From Candidatus Epilinea brevis (GTDB lineage Bacteria; Chloroflexota; Anaerolineae; Epilineales; Epilineaceae): 64,000 nucleotides of DNA. The DNA lies in assembly GCA_016710785.1 (NCBI GenBank), contig JADJUE010000008.1, forward strand, positions 109,912-173,911. Direction: 5' to 3'. Below, in pieces: positions 17,301 to 26,292 of this stretch (its first letter is position 1; the number at the start of each line of letters is the position of its first letter). The position numbers were made by a program, and so were the translations under genes. The notes below the pieces were generated by a model, which was not told the origin of the DNA, searched no databases, and worked only from the letters and a program-made list of their open reading frames with translations.

Positions 17301-18175
17301 TGCGCCGTCGCCCAGACCTCCGAACCGTTCTCCATGACCGAGAGGCCCTTCAGGTTGTCGCCGCCGGGCGTGTCGCTGGTGCGGAAGCTGCGCACGTCAT
17401 GGGATTCGGTGTCGATGCGGCTGACACTGTTGCTGTGCGCATCGGCCACCCACAGCCAGCGCCCGTCGGCCGTGATCTGCAAAGGCCCGCTCTTGAAGAG
17501 CCGCGGCCCTTGCGCGGGCGCCACGGGTCCGGTGAAGATGGGCGTAGGCGTGGGGTAGAACTCGGTCTGCCGCGGGCGCGGCGTGGCGGTGCGGTCAGAC
17601 CCGGTGGGCTGCGGGGTCGCCGTGCGATCGGCCTCAGTGGGCCGCGGCGTCGCGGTCCGGTCCGCTTCCGTCGGCCGCGGCGTGTTCGTCCGCTCCATCT
17701 CCGTCGGCCGCGGCGTGTTCGTGATGTCCGCCCCGGTGGGCCGCGGGGTGTTGGTGCGCTCGCCGGCGGGCGTGGCGGTGACCACCCAGGGGGTCTGCGT
17801 CGGGCCGGGGGTGGCGGTGATGATCCAGGGCGTGCCGGGCGCGGGCGCGGTGGGAACGCGGGTGCGGGCGTCAGTGGGCTCGGGCTCCGCCGTGGGCGGC
17901 CTGGAGGTGGCCACCGCGTACCGTAGGATGTGGCCGCTGGCCCCGTAAGGCAGGAAGAGCGGCAGGCCGATGTCTTCGTCCGCCGCCGGTTGCTGGTCGC
18001 CGGCGGCGAGGGCGGCGAGAGACGCCGGCGCCCTGTCCTGGGTGATGCGCCGCAGCGCATCCGGCCGGGCATGGCGATCAACATCCCAGGGCCGGGCAGC
18101 GGTGACCGCTGGCCCCAGACCGGTGAAGCCCAAGCCGATGGCAGCGACCGCGGCGATCCTTTGGACTGGCCTCAT
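14393..18175 (-). CDS. Giant secreted protein: propeller, di-haem MauG/CcpA-like cytochrome, Ig-like and DNRLRE-type domains
   Basis: 1260 residues. ATG 18175 is preceded by a strong AGGAGG and starts a signal peptide (VQRIAAVAAIGLGFTGLG). Order: Thr/Pro-rich stalk with a ~13-residue repeat (TNTPRPTE / TATPRPTE units, ~residues 130-215); YVTN/NHL-like propeller (~220-640); two haem c sites, CATCH (~652) and CAGCH (~804), arranged as in di-haem MauG/cytochrome c peroxidases; an Ig-like segment (VSVTSLTRLEVWFSEAVDRAA); and a C-terminal part resembling DNRLRE surface domains (VTQAFRFWLEHPQQDHGYAL). It probably acts outside the membrane in electron transfer or oxidation, displayed by the stalk. 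Monocistronic. The substrate is unknown; no dedicated electron-transfer partner is adjacent. Confidence 0.8.
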   Translation of the reverse strand: MRPVQRIAAVAAIGLGFTGLGPAVTAARPWDVDRHARPDALRRITQDRAPASLAALAAGDQQPAADEDIGLPLFLPYGASGHILRYAVATSRPPTAEPEPTDARTRVPTAPAPGTPWIITATPGPTQTPWVVTATPAGERTNTPRPTGADITNTPRPTEMERTNTPRPTEADRTATPRPTEADRTATPQPTGSDRTATPRPRQTEFYPTPTPIFTGPVAPAQGPRLFKSGPLQITADGRWLWVADAHSNSVSRIDTESHDVRSFRTSDTPGGDNLKGLSVMENGSEVWATAHDTDRVYVLDGVSGAMKATLQLPWGCGPYGIALSPPVDGRQGWALVSCIRAESLIAINTSSRDQIRLAPVFRSPFGIAWTGNQEAWVTHLYPDDEHPHITGVTFGEGGPKVSSHLWFFAASPRDPGKLSDPVAEHNVAEGGYLNFRGHPARFPGDKNQLWIPSQYHNMHPDRYTPDSTIEASLRRFDLGTHKLSVDDKVILTAPQVHDPTKGDNNPPWIGYGWNATVSGLVDIGFSRVGDRLYTALLAEQSDELILMPADTAPIKSKTDKNAPGLPEVRVGKRPMGLVAHPTKALAYTYNSYSWDVSEVDLSDPARPRERQRMIVGAPEAWSPIALRTLRTGGTLFYTSADPRISVNEKVSCATCHINAEHDGRSWAFHALPNGTAGQGHGMRNVQTLLGLGDTFNSGQRDSKYGWGQLHHSGDRDEIQDFEHTFTSPLMGAKGFLGQAAQPELGPANGGRNVELDSLAAYLMNLKALPRSPYRQADGQLSEAAVRGAASFLGADPQRKPADADCAGCHVPETAFLDHGFHDIGRRRDSNEKELNDSGRRGRCLWCVNTATLVGVWDTAPYDGVSAWAATLSDVVEDLGSAGRPAPHGAVAQLSGRQRADLEAFLGSIDGSLKAADVRSLRDRTPPQIARVSVTSLTRLEVWFSEAVDRAAAADPSGWRVVRQRDGQAMPVSSVAWDAQNGDRVSLTTQLAVGEAYRLQVTGAIRDLADQASGGVANVLIGAADANQPRFEVGELLTVTLGASGYENLTIPVHDASPVGPGLATWSNDRLQLNIAGDARIPGFVRFEWQAAMKQEAGLTVDDRLVAASFSATGWAGDAQAVEIRRVLQSWSDPVSGGDWNQNPTGGPTWRDHSHPDKPWNQAGASKLGSAGNRVADYDGEWDLAGEPDLTLNVPMVNAPVRFAGEQVTQAFRFWLEHPQQDHGYALRLTSSRVSPLLSFRRWEENRRSAGPVLTLTYRP

Positions 18176-18403
18176 GACTTTTCCTCCTGCGTCCGGTCGG
18201 CGAAGGCCCGAGCACGGCAATGATGGCGGGGTGTGGCATGTAGGACGTCGGCGCGGCGGGAAAGCTTAGAGTTCGGTGGCCATGCCCCCGCCCGGTCGGA
18301 CCAGCCAGTCGGACCAGCCGGTCGGCCTGCAACCCTCCACCGCTATCATAGACCCTCGACCAGCGCCTGTCAGCCCCTGCCACCAGCCTTCCGGAGCTCC
18401 CGC

Positions 18404-20596
18404 ATGCCCATCACATCAACCGCCGCCGCATCTGCCCCCGCCCCCGACGCGATCGCCGCCGAAGCGCCCCTGGCCACCAGCGCCGAGCTGCGGCATCTCA
18501 TGGCCCCGCGACGGGTGGCGGTCATCGGCGCCTCGCGCGACCGGCAGAAGATCGGCGGGGCCATCTTCCACAACCTGCTGGACTGCGGCTTCACCGGCGC
18601 GGTCTTCCCGGTGAACCCCAAGGCGGAAGCGGTGGCGGGCGTCCTGGCCTACCCGACGGTCGCCGACATCCCCGGCGCGGTAGACCTGGCCGTGGTCGTC
18701 GTACCGGCGGCAGCCGTGATGGCAGTCGTGGCCGAATGCGCGGCCAAGAAGGTGTCCTCGGTGGTGGTCATCAGCGCCGGTTTCGCCGAGACGGGCGAGG
18801 CCGGCAGGGCCTTGCAGAACCGACTCACAGCCCTGGTGCGCTCCAGCGGCATGCGCATGATCGGCCCCAACTGCGTGGGCATCCTGAACACCGACCCGGC
18901 GGTATCCCTGAACGCCAGCTTCGCCGCGCGGGCCCCGCTGGCCGGGCGCATCGCCATGGCCTCCCAGAGCGGGGCCCTGGGCGTGGCCCTCCTGGACCAG
19001 GCCAAGGCCATGGGCCTGGGGGTGGCGCAGTTCGTCAGCCTGGGCAACCGCGCCGACATCTCTTCCAATGACCTCCTGGCCTACTGGGCCGCGGACGAGC
19101 GGACGGACGTGATCCTCCTGTACCTGGAGTCCTTCGGCAACACCCGCAACTTTGCCCGTATCGCCCGCCAGGTCACACGGATCAAGCCGGTGGTCGCCCT
19201 GCGCGGCGGCCGCTCCAGCGCCGGCGCCCGAGCTGCGGCCTCGCATACGGGATCGCTGGCCGGCCCGTCCGCGGGCCTGGACGCCCTGCTGCGGCAGACG
19301 GGCGTGCTGCAGGTGGACTCGATCGAGGACATGTTCGGCGTCTCGCAGGTGATGGCCTACCAGCCGCCGCCCCGGGGACGGCGCCTGGCCATCGTCACCA
19401 ACGCCGGCGGGCCGGGCATCCTGGCCGCCGACGCCTGCGCGGTGCAGGGCCTGCGTCTCGCCACCCTCAGCCCGGCCACGCGGACCCGCCTGGCCGGGTT
19501 CCTGCCGCCGGAGGCCAGCACCCAGAACCCCGTGGACATGATCGCCTCGGCCACACCGGAAGCCTACCGCCAGGCGGTGGAGGCGGTGCTGGCGGACGAG
19601 GGGGTGGATTCGGTGCTGATGATCTTCATCGAACCCCTGGTCACGCGCCCGGAGCCGGTGGCCGAGGCCATCCGCACGGCGGTGGCGGGCACGGACAAGA
19701 CGGTGCTGGCCTGCTTCATGATGGCCCGAGGCGCACCGGAGCTGCTGCGCCTCGGCGAGGGGCGCCGGGTGCCCTCCTTCATCTTCCCCGAGGACGCCAT
19801 CCGCGCCCTGGCCCTGGCCACCGCCCACGCCGAGCGGACAGCGCGTCCGGCGGGGCATGCGCCGGAGCTGGCGGGGCTGGATCGCGCCGCCGCCCGGCGC
19901 CGGCTGGCGGCGGCCCGCGAGGCGGCCGGACCGGACGGCTGGCTGACGCCGGACGAGGTGCTGGGGCTGATGGCGGATTACGGCATCGCGGCCCTGCCGA
20001 CGGCGGTGGTCTCCAGCGCCGAGGAGGCCGCGGCCGCGGCCGCGCGACTGGGCCTGCCGGCGGCCCTCAAGCTGCGCTCGCGCGTCCTGACGCATAAGAC
20101 GGACGTGGGCGGCGTGCGCCTGCGGTTGGGCTCGGCGGAGGAGGTGGCGACGGCCTACCGCGACATGGCGGCGCAGCTGGCGGAGCTGGGCCAGGGCGCG
20201 GCGATGGACGGCGCCCTGGTGCAGCCGATGCAGAGCATGGACCAGTCGCGGGAGCTGATCCTGGGCATGAGCCGGGATCCGCAGTTCGGGCCGGTGTTGA
20301 TGCTGGGCCTGGGCGGCGTGCAGGTGGAGATCCTGCGCGACGTGGCCTTCGCCCTGCCGCCGCTGCTCGACACCGACCCCGACCTGATGCTGGAGACGCT
20401 CAAGGGCAAGGCCATCCTGGCCCCCTGGCGCGGCTGGCCGGCCGCCGACCTGCCGGCCCTCAGGGACGCCGTGCTGCGCTTCGCCGCCCTGGTGGAGGAC
20501 CTGCCGGAGCTGACGGAGATCGAGGTCAACCCACTGCTCGTGCTGCCGGAAGGGCGGGGTGTGATGGCCTTGGACGGCAGGGCCAAGGTGGGCTGA
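18404..20596 (+). CDS. ADP-forming acyl-CoA synthetase (acetate--CoA ligase, alpha-beta fusion)
   Basis: 730 residues. Acyl-CoA + ADP + Pi to acid + CoA + ATP (or the reverse). CoA-binding Rossmann domain at the start (APRRVAVIGASRDRQKIGG), succinyl-CoA-ligase-like flavodoxin domains with the phosphohistidine motif SHTGSLAGPSAG, then a C-terminal ATP-grasp domain (LKLRSRVLTHKTDVGGVRL). Alpha and beta parts are fused as in many bacterial Acd proteins; no GNAT domain is present. ATG 18404 has GGAG 8 nt upstream; the frame is open further upstream but without family similarity. Faces the divergent cytochrome gene and a hairpin downstream. Confidence 0.88.
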   Translation: MPITSTAAASAPAPDAIAAEAPLATSAELRHLMAPRRVAVIGASRDRQKIGGAIFHNLLDCGFTGAVFPVNPKAEAVAGVLAYPTVADIPGAVDLAVVVVPAAAVMAVVAECAAKKVSSVVVISAGFAETGEAGRALQNRLTALVRSSGMRMIGPNCVGILNTDPAVSLNASFAARAPLAGRIAMASQSGALGVALLDQAKAMGLGVAQFVSLGNRADISSNDLLAYWAADERTDVILLYLESFGNTRNFARIARQVTRIKPVVALRGGRSSAGARAAASHTGSLAGPSAGLDALLRQTGVLQVDSIEDMFGVSQVMAYQPPPRGRRLAIVTNAGGPGILAADACAVQGLRLATLSPATRTRLAGFLPPEASTQNPVDMIASATPEAYRQAVEAVLADEGVDSVLMIFIEPLVTRPEPVAEAIRTAVAGTDKTVLACFMMARGAPELLRLGEGRRVPSFIFPEDAIRALALATAHAERTARPAGHAPELAGLDRAAARRRLAAAREAAGPDGWLTPDEVLGLMADYGIAALPTAVVSSAEEAAAAAARLGLPAALKLRSRVLTHKTDVGGVRLRLGSAEEVATAYRDMAAQLAELGQGAAMDGALVQPMQSMDQSRELILGMSRDPQFGPVLMLGLGGVQVEILRDVAFALPPLLDTDPDLMLETLKGKAILAPWRGWPAADLPALRDAVLRFAALVEDLPELTEIEVNPLLVLPEGRGVMALDGRAKVG

Positions 20597-20647
20597 GGCT
20601 TCCGCGCGCTCGCGCGCCGCGGCGGACTCGACGCCTCGCGGCCGTCA

Positions 20648-20683
20648 GGGGGGATGGAGCGGTCATCACCACCCCATCCCCCC
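20648..20683 (+). terminator. Hairpin terminator between convergent genes
   Basis: GGGGGGATGG pairs perfectly with CCATCCCCCC across a 16-nt loop. It lies between the acyl-CoA synthetase and the VWA protein genes and can serve both. Confidence 0.65.
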
Positions 20684-20697
20684 CGGATGTCACATCC

Positions 20698-23600
20698 TCA
20701 CGGCCAGCGGCAGGTGATGGCCGACACGATCTGCATGTAGACCGCGCCCAGGTTCTGCCCGTCGGTGGTGGGGAAGGTGTGGGAGGCATCGCCGCCCAGG
20801 CCGCTCAGGAAGACCTGGTCGGTGCCGTCCCCCAGGCCGATGGCGAAGAGCGTCGTGCCCGCCGTGCGCAGTTGCCCGGCCAGTGCCAGGGCGTCTGAGG
20901 CGCCCTCGCCCTGCTGGCCATCGGTCAGCAGGACCACCGCCGACCGCGCCGTCGGCCGCCGCTCGGCGTCGATCAGCTGTCGCGCCTCCAGCAGGGCCTG
21001 GTCGATCCGCGTGCCCTGACGGATCTCGATGGCCTGGATGGCCTGCAGGGTCACGGCCTGGTTGGCGGAGAAGCCCGACCGCCGGGTGGCCCGGCTGTTG
21101 AAGTCGATCACCGCCACGCGGTGCTGGCGCGGGTCCAAGGAGGTGGCGAACGTCATGGCCGCCGCGCGCACCGCGTCCATCCGCGTCCCGCCGCCGGGCA
21201 TCGGCTCCCGCATGCTGCTGGAGCTGTCGATGGCCAGGACCACGTCGAAGGGCTGGCCGACGAGATTGCATGCGTTGCGGGCCACGGCGGGGAGGTAGAC
21301 CAGGGAGGGCACATAGACTTCTACCTTTGGCACCGGGAACAGAACGGTGCCGCTGCGGCCCGTGGCATCCAGGTAGTCGGCGTCGGCGACCACGTTGGTG
21401 GGCCAGGTGCCAACCTCGGTGGGTTGCAGACGGTAGCGCAGGGTTACGCCGTCGGCCGCGGCGATGTCCGTGAGACTCCAGCTGAGGACGCGACCTTGCT
21501 GCCGGGCGGGTGGTTCCACCGAGCCGGGCACCAGATCCATGTTGGCCGGGATCTCATCCGTCACCTCCACCTTCTGCAAAAGGCCTTTCTCGGGACGGAA
21601 GCGGGTGAGGCCGCGGGCGAATTCTCCAAGCCGTTCGGCCGTGGGATTGAGCAGGTAATGGTCCGGCCCACCCACGACTCGGTGCAGGTAGCTCTCCTGA
21701 TCAGCCCCGAAGTCCTCGAAAGGCACGATCAGGCCGAAGGTGTCGATGCCCTCCGCTCGCGCCCGTTGGGCTGCCGCCAACGGCTCGTCCTTGGGGATGC
21801 CGTCGGACACGACGAGGATGACCTTGCGTCTACCCGGCACAGAGCGTGGCCCGGTGAGCTCGGTGGTCGCCAGATCAATGCCGGCGGCCATGCGTGTGTC
21901 GCCATCGGCAACCAGATGGATCAGCGCCCATTGAACCACGTCAAAGCGATCGGTCAGCGGCACTTGCACGGCGGCGCCGTTGCCGAAGGTGATGAGGCTG
22001 ACCGCGGCCACCGAAGCGTCGATCTTCTGCAGGATGCCCTGAAGCGCCTCCTGGGCCATGGGCAAGGACGGGCGGTAGCTCATCGAGAACGACGTGTCGA
22101 TGACGATGGCCAGTTCCACGGGCTCGCTCTGCCCGGGGCAGGCGCCACTGAGCTTCAAGGTCACCTCTACGGACTGGCCAAGAGGCAGACGCTTGGGAGC
22201 GGCGACCTTGTCAGGATCCACCAGACAAGCACCGAGTTCCGGCAAGGTCAGGCCCTCAGCAGATACGGTGGTGGGGGTGAACACCCAGATTCCAGCGTCC
22301 AGGATCGGGCGACTCATGTCTTGCGCCGATAGCTCAGGCCCCAGTCGCAGGAAACTGACATAGACATTGCCGACCGAGTCCACCGCGATGTCGCCAGCGA
22401 CCAGCGTCGGATCCGGAATCCGCCAGTAGGCCTTCAGCAATCCGGACGGATCGTAGCGCAGACCCCATCCGCCGCGCCCCAGCACGAAGAGATCCCCATC
22501 GGGACCCACGTCGATGCCCACCGGGCCGTCATGGGTCGGCCATTCACGGGTCTCCCCCGTGCCCGTTTCGTGTACCACGATCCGGTTGCGTCCTTGGTCC
22601 GCCAGGTAGAGGCGGACGCCGCCGCCATCGCCGGCCGGATCGATGGCCACATCGCTGGGCAAGGCGTTGAGTTCGGTGGTGTAGATCCATGTGTCAAGAC
22701 GGTTGAGATTGCCGTCTCGGACATCCACCCGACCCCAACCGATGTCCAGCACGGCCACCCGTCCACCGCGAGCGGCGATGGCGGCACCACGCCCGACACT
22801 CGCAGTATGGCTTGGCCAATAGGGGTCCGGCATCCGCTCTACGGTTTGACGGCGAAGGGTATAGAGAATGTCCCCATCCGCGGCCACATCCACGGTCGGG
22901 TACAACACATCTTGGTCATAGTGGAGTCCCTGGATCATCTGCCCCTCAGGTCGACCGGCTGCCGGATGTCCGGCCAATGGCCAGCGCTGCACGCTGTGCT
23001 CAGCCGAATACCCATAGGGATCATAAGGCACATATGGTTTGGTCAACATCGTCTTAGGGTATGAAGCGAAGGGCGCCTGAAGGACCTGCAGCCTGCTTCC
23101 AGCCGACAGACGTGTGGGGTGCGGCGGCCCGGCAAGCAGTGGGTAGTCGCTCTCACCGACGGGCAGCGTGGCTCCGGTCAACGGATCCAGCCACAGCGTG
23201 GCGCTCTGATACTCGCTCTTGATGTCGCGGACGACCATGCCGCCCGCGGTCACTGTGATGTACCGCCCGGGCCCCTTGGTCGCCCCGACCTTGAAGTCCG
23301 CGAAGCCTTCGATCACCTTGGGAATGCCCGACGACACCACCACCACGCCCTTGGTATCGGCGGCCACGTCCGTCCATTTGGCCCATGCGGGGGTCTTGGG
23401 CCAGGACTGGACCCGGCGTCGGTCGCTGCCGAAAGCGACCAGGCCATCCATGGCGTTGGCCCCATCGGTCGGATCGACCTGGATGCGACTGGGCCGCTCT
23501 GTCGAGGCCAATGTCAGGGACAACCCGTCCCCGGTTTGCTGCGACTCGCTCGCCGGCGCTCCGAGCAGGCTCGGCCGCGGCGTCGGCCGCGGCGTCGGCT

Positions 23601-24360
23601 CGGACGTCGGCTGGTTGCAGGGTCCCATAGGCGCCAGATGCTCCAACACGAACATGCGCCCGTCGGGATGGGCATCCATGGCATCGACGATGGCAAGATC
23701 CTCCTGGCCGTAGGCCTCCAACCAGCGCCCATCGGGATCGAACACGTCGATACCGGTCCCGCTGTAGCTGGGCGGATAGTCGCCCGGGGGAACCATGCTG
23801 CAGTCCGGCGGATGGACCGTCGGGTAGCGGGCGACGTGAATGCGTCCGGACGGGTCCACCGCGATGACAGAGGACAGCTGCTCCCCACCCGGTGAGCGGA
23901 GCTTCAACGGTGACAGTTCGCTTCCATCGGCCTCGACGCGCCCGATGGAGATGGATCCGTTGCCTTCGCTGACATGGATCCGTCCGTCAGGACCGATGGA
24001 CAGCATCTGAGCATAGCTCCGATGCACCCCCGTCCGCCGCAGCGGCACCCCATCGGCGGACAGTTGGTGCAGGACGTTGTGTTCATCGGGGGTCCAGTCC
24101 AGCACCCACACCGTGCCGTCCGGCGCGGCGTCCAGGTCGAGGACCTGCTGGAAATGCCCCGCCGCAGGCTGCCAGGGCACATCCTTCCAGGTGGCGGCGA
24201 GGCGGTAGCTGTCCCGCGTGGCGGGCGGGGCGGAGGGGGGCTGGGCCTTGGCTGGCGATGCGGCGGCGGCCAGGGCAAACAAGGTGAACACGAGAGACAG
24301 GCGGCGAGAGATGGGCGCGCGGCGAGATCGCGACGCGCAAGCGGGCTTGGCGCTGAACAT
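20698..24360 (-). CDS. Giant secreted protein with NHL-like propeller and two VWA domains
   Basis: 1220 residues. ATG 24360 has AAGGA 8-9 nt upstream and begins a signal peptide (LSLVFTLFALAAAASPAKAQ). Residues ~50-700 hold NHL/SMP-30-like blades (GRIHVSEGNGSI, VDPSGRIHVARYP, DLFVLGRGGWGLRYDPSG) interrupted by a short Pro-rich stretch. A first VWA domain has MIDAS DTSFSM (~residue 755), followed by a DUF11-like segment (VEVTDEIPANMDLVPGSVEP). A YLPAVARNAC motif precedes the second VWA with MIDAS DSSSSM and TDGQQGEG. Cys before and at the end of that domain (NAC, ITC) could form a disulfide closing it. Likely a metal-ion-dependent adhesive surface protein. Monocistronic. Confidence 0.8.
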   Translation of the reverse strand: MFSAKPACASRSRRAPISRRLSLVFTLFALAAAASPAKAQPPSAPPATRDSYRLAATWKDVPWQPAAGHFQQVLDLDAAPDGTVWVLDWTPDEHNVLHQLSADGVPLRRTGVHRSYAQMLSIGPDGRIHVSEGNGSISIGRVEADGSELSPLKLRSPGGEQLSSVIAVDPSGRIHVARYPTVHPPDCSMVPPGDYPPSYSGTGIDVFDPDGRWLEAYGQEDLAIVDAMDAHPDGRMFVLEHLAPMGPCNQPTSEPTPRPTPRPSLLGAPASESQQTGDGLSLTLASTERPSRIQVDPTDGANAMDGLVAFGSDRRRVQSWPKTPAWAKWTDVAADTKGVVVVSSGIPKVIEGFADFKVGATKGPGRYITVTAGGMVVRDIKSEYQSATLWLDPLTGATLPVGESDYPLLAGPPHPTRLSAGSRLQVLQAPFASYPKTMLTKPYVPYDPYGYSAEHSVQRWPLAGHPAAGRPEGQMIQGLHYDQDVLYPTVDVAADGDILYTLRRQTVERMPDPYWPSHTASVGRGAAIAARGGRVAVLDIGWGRVDVRDGNLNRLDTWIYTTELNALPSDVAIDPAGDGGGVRLYLADQGRNRIVVHETGTGETREWPTHDGPVGIDVGPDGDLFVLGRGGWGLRYDPSGLLKAYWRIPDPTLVAGDIAVDSVGNVYVSFLRLGPELSAQDMSRPILDAGIWVFTPTTVSAEGLTLPELGACLVDPDKVAAPKRLPLGQSVEVTLKLSGACPGQSEPVELAIVIDTSFSMSYRPSLPMAQEALQGILQKIDASVAAVSLITFGNGAAVQVPLTDRFDVVQWALIHLVADGDTRMAAGIDLATTELTGPRSVPGRRKVILVVSDGIPKDEPLAAAQRARAEGIDTFGLIVPFEDFGADQESYLHRVVGGPDHYLLNPTAERLGEFARGLTRFRPEKGLLQKVEVTDEIPANMDLVPGSVEPPARQQGRVLSWSLTDIAAADGVTLRYRLQPTEVGTWPTNVVADADYLDATGRSGTVLFPVPKVEVYVPSLVYLPAVARNACNLVGQPFDVVLAIDSSSSMREPMPGGGTRMDAVRAAAMTFATSLDPRQHRVAVIDFNSRATRRSGFSANQAVTLQAIQAIEIRQGTRIDQALLEARQLIDAERRPTARSAVVLLTDGQQGEGASDALALAGQLRTAGTTLFAIGLGDGTDQVFLSGLGGDASHTFPTTDGQNLGAVYMQIVSAITCRWP

Positions 24361-24484
24361 GGCATCATCCTTTTATTCTCTGGCATCCAGTAAAGCCGGG
24401 CCGATGTTCGGTCCCGGTGGCTACATCCGACAGAAGTATAACATCCTTCGTCCGCAATCCGTGACCCCGGCGCAGTCGAAGTGC

Positions 24485-24513
24485 TTGCGCCGGCGGCCGG
24501 CGTCACTTATGAT
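24485..24513 (+). promoter_or_regulatory. Sigma-70-like promoter of the DUF899 gene
   Basis: TTGCGC (24485-24490), exactly 17 bp, TATGAT (24508-24513). A start ~7 nt further downstream gives a ~60-nt leader containing the AGAGGAG ribosome-binding site of the gene at 24582. Confidence 0.5.
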
Positions 24514-24581
24514 AGAACATAGGTTCACCCGTCGCGGCCACGCCAGGCCACCGTTCCCCCCGGGGAGAGGAGACTCCACCC

Positions 24582-25187
24582 ATGACCACACCCAACGCCC
24601 TCGACGACGTCGCGCGTGCCCGCGACGACTACCAGGCCGCCGAAGAGGAATTGCGCGTCCTCCGCCAGCGGATGCTGGCCATCAAGCGGCGCCTGGTGGC
24701 CGCCGACCCCGCGCCGCTGCCCGAGTACCGCTTCCAGACCGTCGACGGGACCGTGGGCCTCGCCGAACTCTTCGGCGACAAGGAGGACCTGCTGGTCATC
24801 CACAACATGGGCCGCGGCTGCAGCTACTGCACCCTGTGGGCCGATGGTTTCAACGGCCTGCTGCCGCATCTGGAAGACCGCGCGGCCGTCGTCCTGTCCT
24901 CGCCGGACAGTCCGGAGGTCCAGCGGGAGTTCGCCGGCAGCCGGGGCTGGGATTACCGCATGGTCTCCGTGGCCGACAGCCCCTTCTCCCAGGACCTGGG
25001 CTTCAAGGAGGGCGACAGCTACTGGCCCGGCGTCTCCGCTTTCCGCAAGCAGCCGGATGGCACCATCGTCCGCGTGGCCGCCGACTTCTTCGGCCCCGGC
25101 GACGCCTACTGCGGCGCCTGGCACCTGTACGATCTGCTCGAGGCCGGCGCGGCCGGCTGGCAGCCGCGCTTCGCCTACGGCGCCTGA
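24582..25187 (+). CDS. DUF899 family thioredoxin-like protein
   Basis: 201 residues. Contains the family signature LLVIHNMGRGCSYCTLWADG, with a CxxC pair (C-S-Y-C) at the thioredoxin active-site position, and the downstream YRMVSVADSPFSQDLGF and PGVSAFRKQPDGTIVRVA blocks. N-terminal helix with charged residues; no signal peptide, so cytoplasmic. AGAGGAG lies about 10 nt before ATG 24582. The family is thioredoxin-fold but its substrate is not established. It precedes an ABC exporter operon by 88 bp; a functional link is only positional. Confidence 0.85.
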   Translation: MTTPNALDDVARARDDYQAAEEELRVLRQRMLAIKRRLVAADPAPLPEYRFQTVDGTVGLAELFGDKEDLLVIHNMGRGCSYCTLWADGFNGLLPHLEDRAAVVLSSPDSPEVQREFAGSRGWDYRMVSVADSPFSQDLGFKEGDSYWPGVSAFRKQPDGTIVRVAADFFGPGDAYCGAWHLYDLLEAGAAGWQPRFAYGA

Positions 25188-25275
25188 CGCCTATCCGGGC
25201 TGCCGCCCTCGCTTTGGGTCAAGCAGGCGGGCGCAACGGTAGGCCGATGTCGCCGTTGTATGGCCGGACCTCTCC

Positions 25276-26292
25276 ATGACCACAAGCACCATGACCCCCA
25301 CTGCCCCGCCGGCCATCGAAGCGCAGGACCTCACCCGCGTCTACCGCGTCCCCGAGCGCGACGCCGGCCTGGGCGCGGCCCTGCGCAGCCTCGTGCGCCG
25401 GCGCCACCGCGACGTCCGCGCCGTGGACGGCATCAGCTTCAGCATCGCGCCCGGCGAGGTGGTGGGCTTCTTGGGGCCCAACGGTGCGGGCAAGACCACC
25501 ACCATCAAGATGCTTTCCGGCCTGGTCCACCCCACCAGCGGGGAGGCCACGGTGTTGGGCTTCACCCCGTCGCGGCGCCATCCGGACTTCCTGCGGCAGA
25601 TGGCCCTGGTCATGGGCAACCGCAACCAGCTCGCCTGGGACCTGCCGGCCCTCGACAGCTATGCCGTCCAGCAGGCCATGTACGGCATCCCCGCGGCACA
25701 GTTCGCCACCACGCGGGACGGCTTCATCCAGCTGCTGGAGCTGGAGGAGCTGGTGCGCAAGCCCGTGCGCAACCTCAGCCTGGGCGAGCGGATGAAGGTC
25801 GAGATCGCCGGCGCCCTCCTGCACCGGCCGCAGATGCTCTTCCTGGACGAGCCCACCTTGGGCCTGGACATCGGGATGCAGCGGCGCATCCGCGCCTTCA
25901 TCAAGGCCTACAACCAGCAGGTGGGCGCCACGGTGCTGCTCACCAGCCATTACATGGCCGATGTCGAGGCCCTCTGCGACCGGGTCATCCTGATCGACAA
26001 AGGGCGCATCCAGTTCGACGGCGCCCTGAGCGCGCTCGTGGCGCGCTTCGCCCCTCACAAACGCGTCAGCCTGACCTTCAGCGAAGGCGCGGGGCTCCAT
26101 GCGGACGATCTGGCACCTTACGGCACGGTGGTCGAATGGACCGGGGCCACTGCCGTCCTGGCCGTCCCACGCGACCAGACGGCGCCGGTCATCGCCCGGC
26201 TGCTGGCCGAGCAGCCGGTGATCGACCTGGGCATCGCCGAGGCCTCCATCGAGGACGTCATCCAGCAGGCCTTCCAGGATGGGGCCGCGTGA
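25276..26292 (+). CDS. ABC-2 type exporter, ATP-binding subunit
   Basis: 338 residues. Walker A GPNGAGKTTT (~residues 73-82), Q loop (MGNRNQL), signature NLSLGERMKVEIAGALL, Walker B MLFLDEPTLGLDI and H loop LLTSHYMADVEAL. The C-terminal ~90 residues are the accessory domain usual in NatA/DrrA-like subunits. The variant signature LSLGERMKxE is typical of ABC-2 ATPases paired with DUF990-like permeases. Its TGA overlaps the GTG start of the permease (GTGA), so the two subunits are translationally coupled. Substrate unknown. Confidence 0.92.
   Translation: MTTSTMTPTAPPAIEAQDLTRVYRVPERDAGLGAALRSLVRRRHRDVRAVDGISFSIAPGEVVGFLGPNGAGKTTTIKMLSGLVHPTSGEATVLGFTPSRRHPDFLRQMALVMGNRNQLAWDLPALDSYAVQQAMYGIPAAQFATTRDGFIQLLELEELVRKPVRNLSLGERMKVEIAGALLHRPQMLFLDEPTLGLDIGMQRRIRAFIKAYNQQVGATVLLTSHYMADVEALCDRVILIDKGRIQFDGALSALVARFAPHKRVSLTFSEGAGLHADDLAPYGTVVEWTGATAVLAVPRDQTAPVIARLLAEQPVIDLGIAEASIEDVIQQAFQDGAA

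Noticed and set aside
25260..26288. Long frame fused in front of the ABC permease
   Set aside because: It is the alternate frame of the ATP-binding subunit; the permease starts at the GTG overlapping the ATPase stop.
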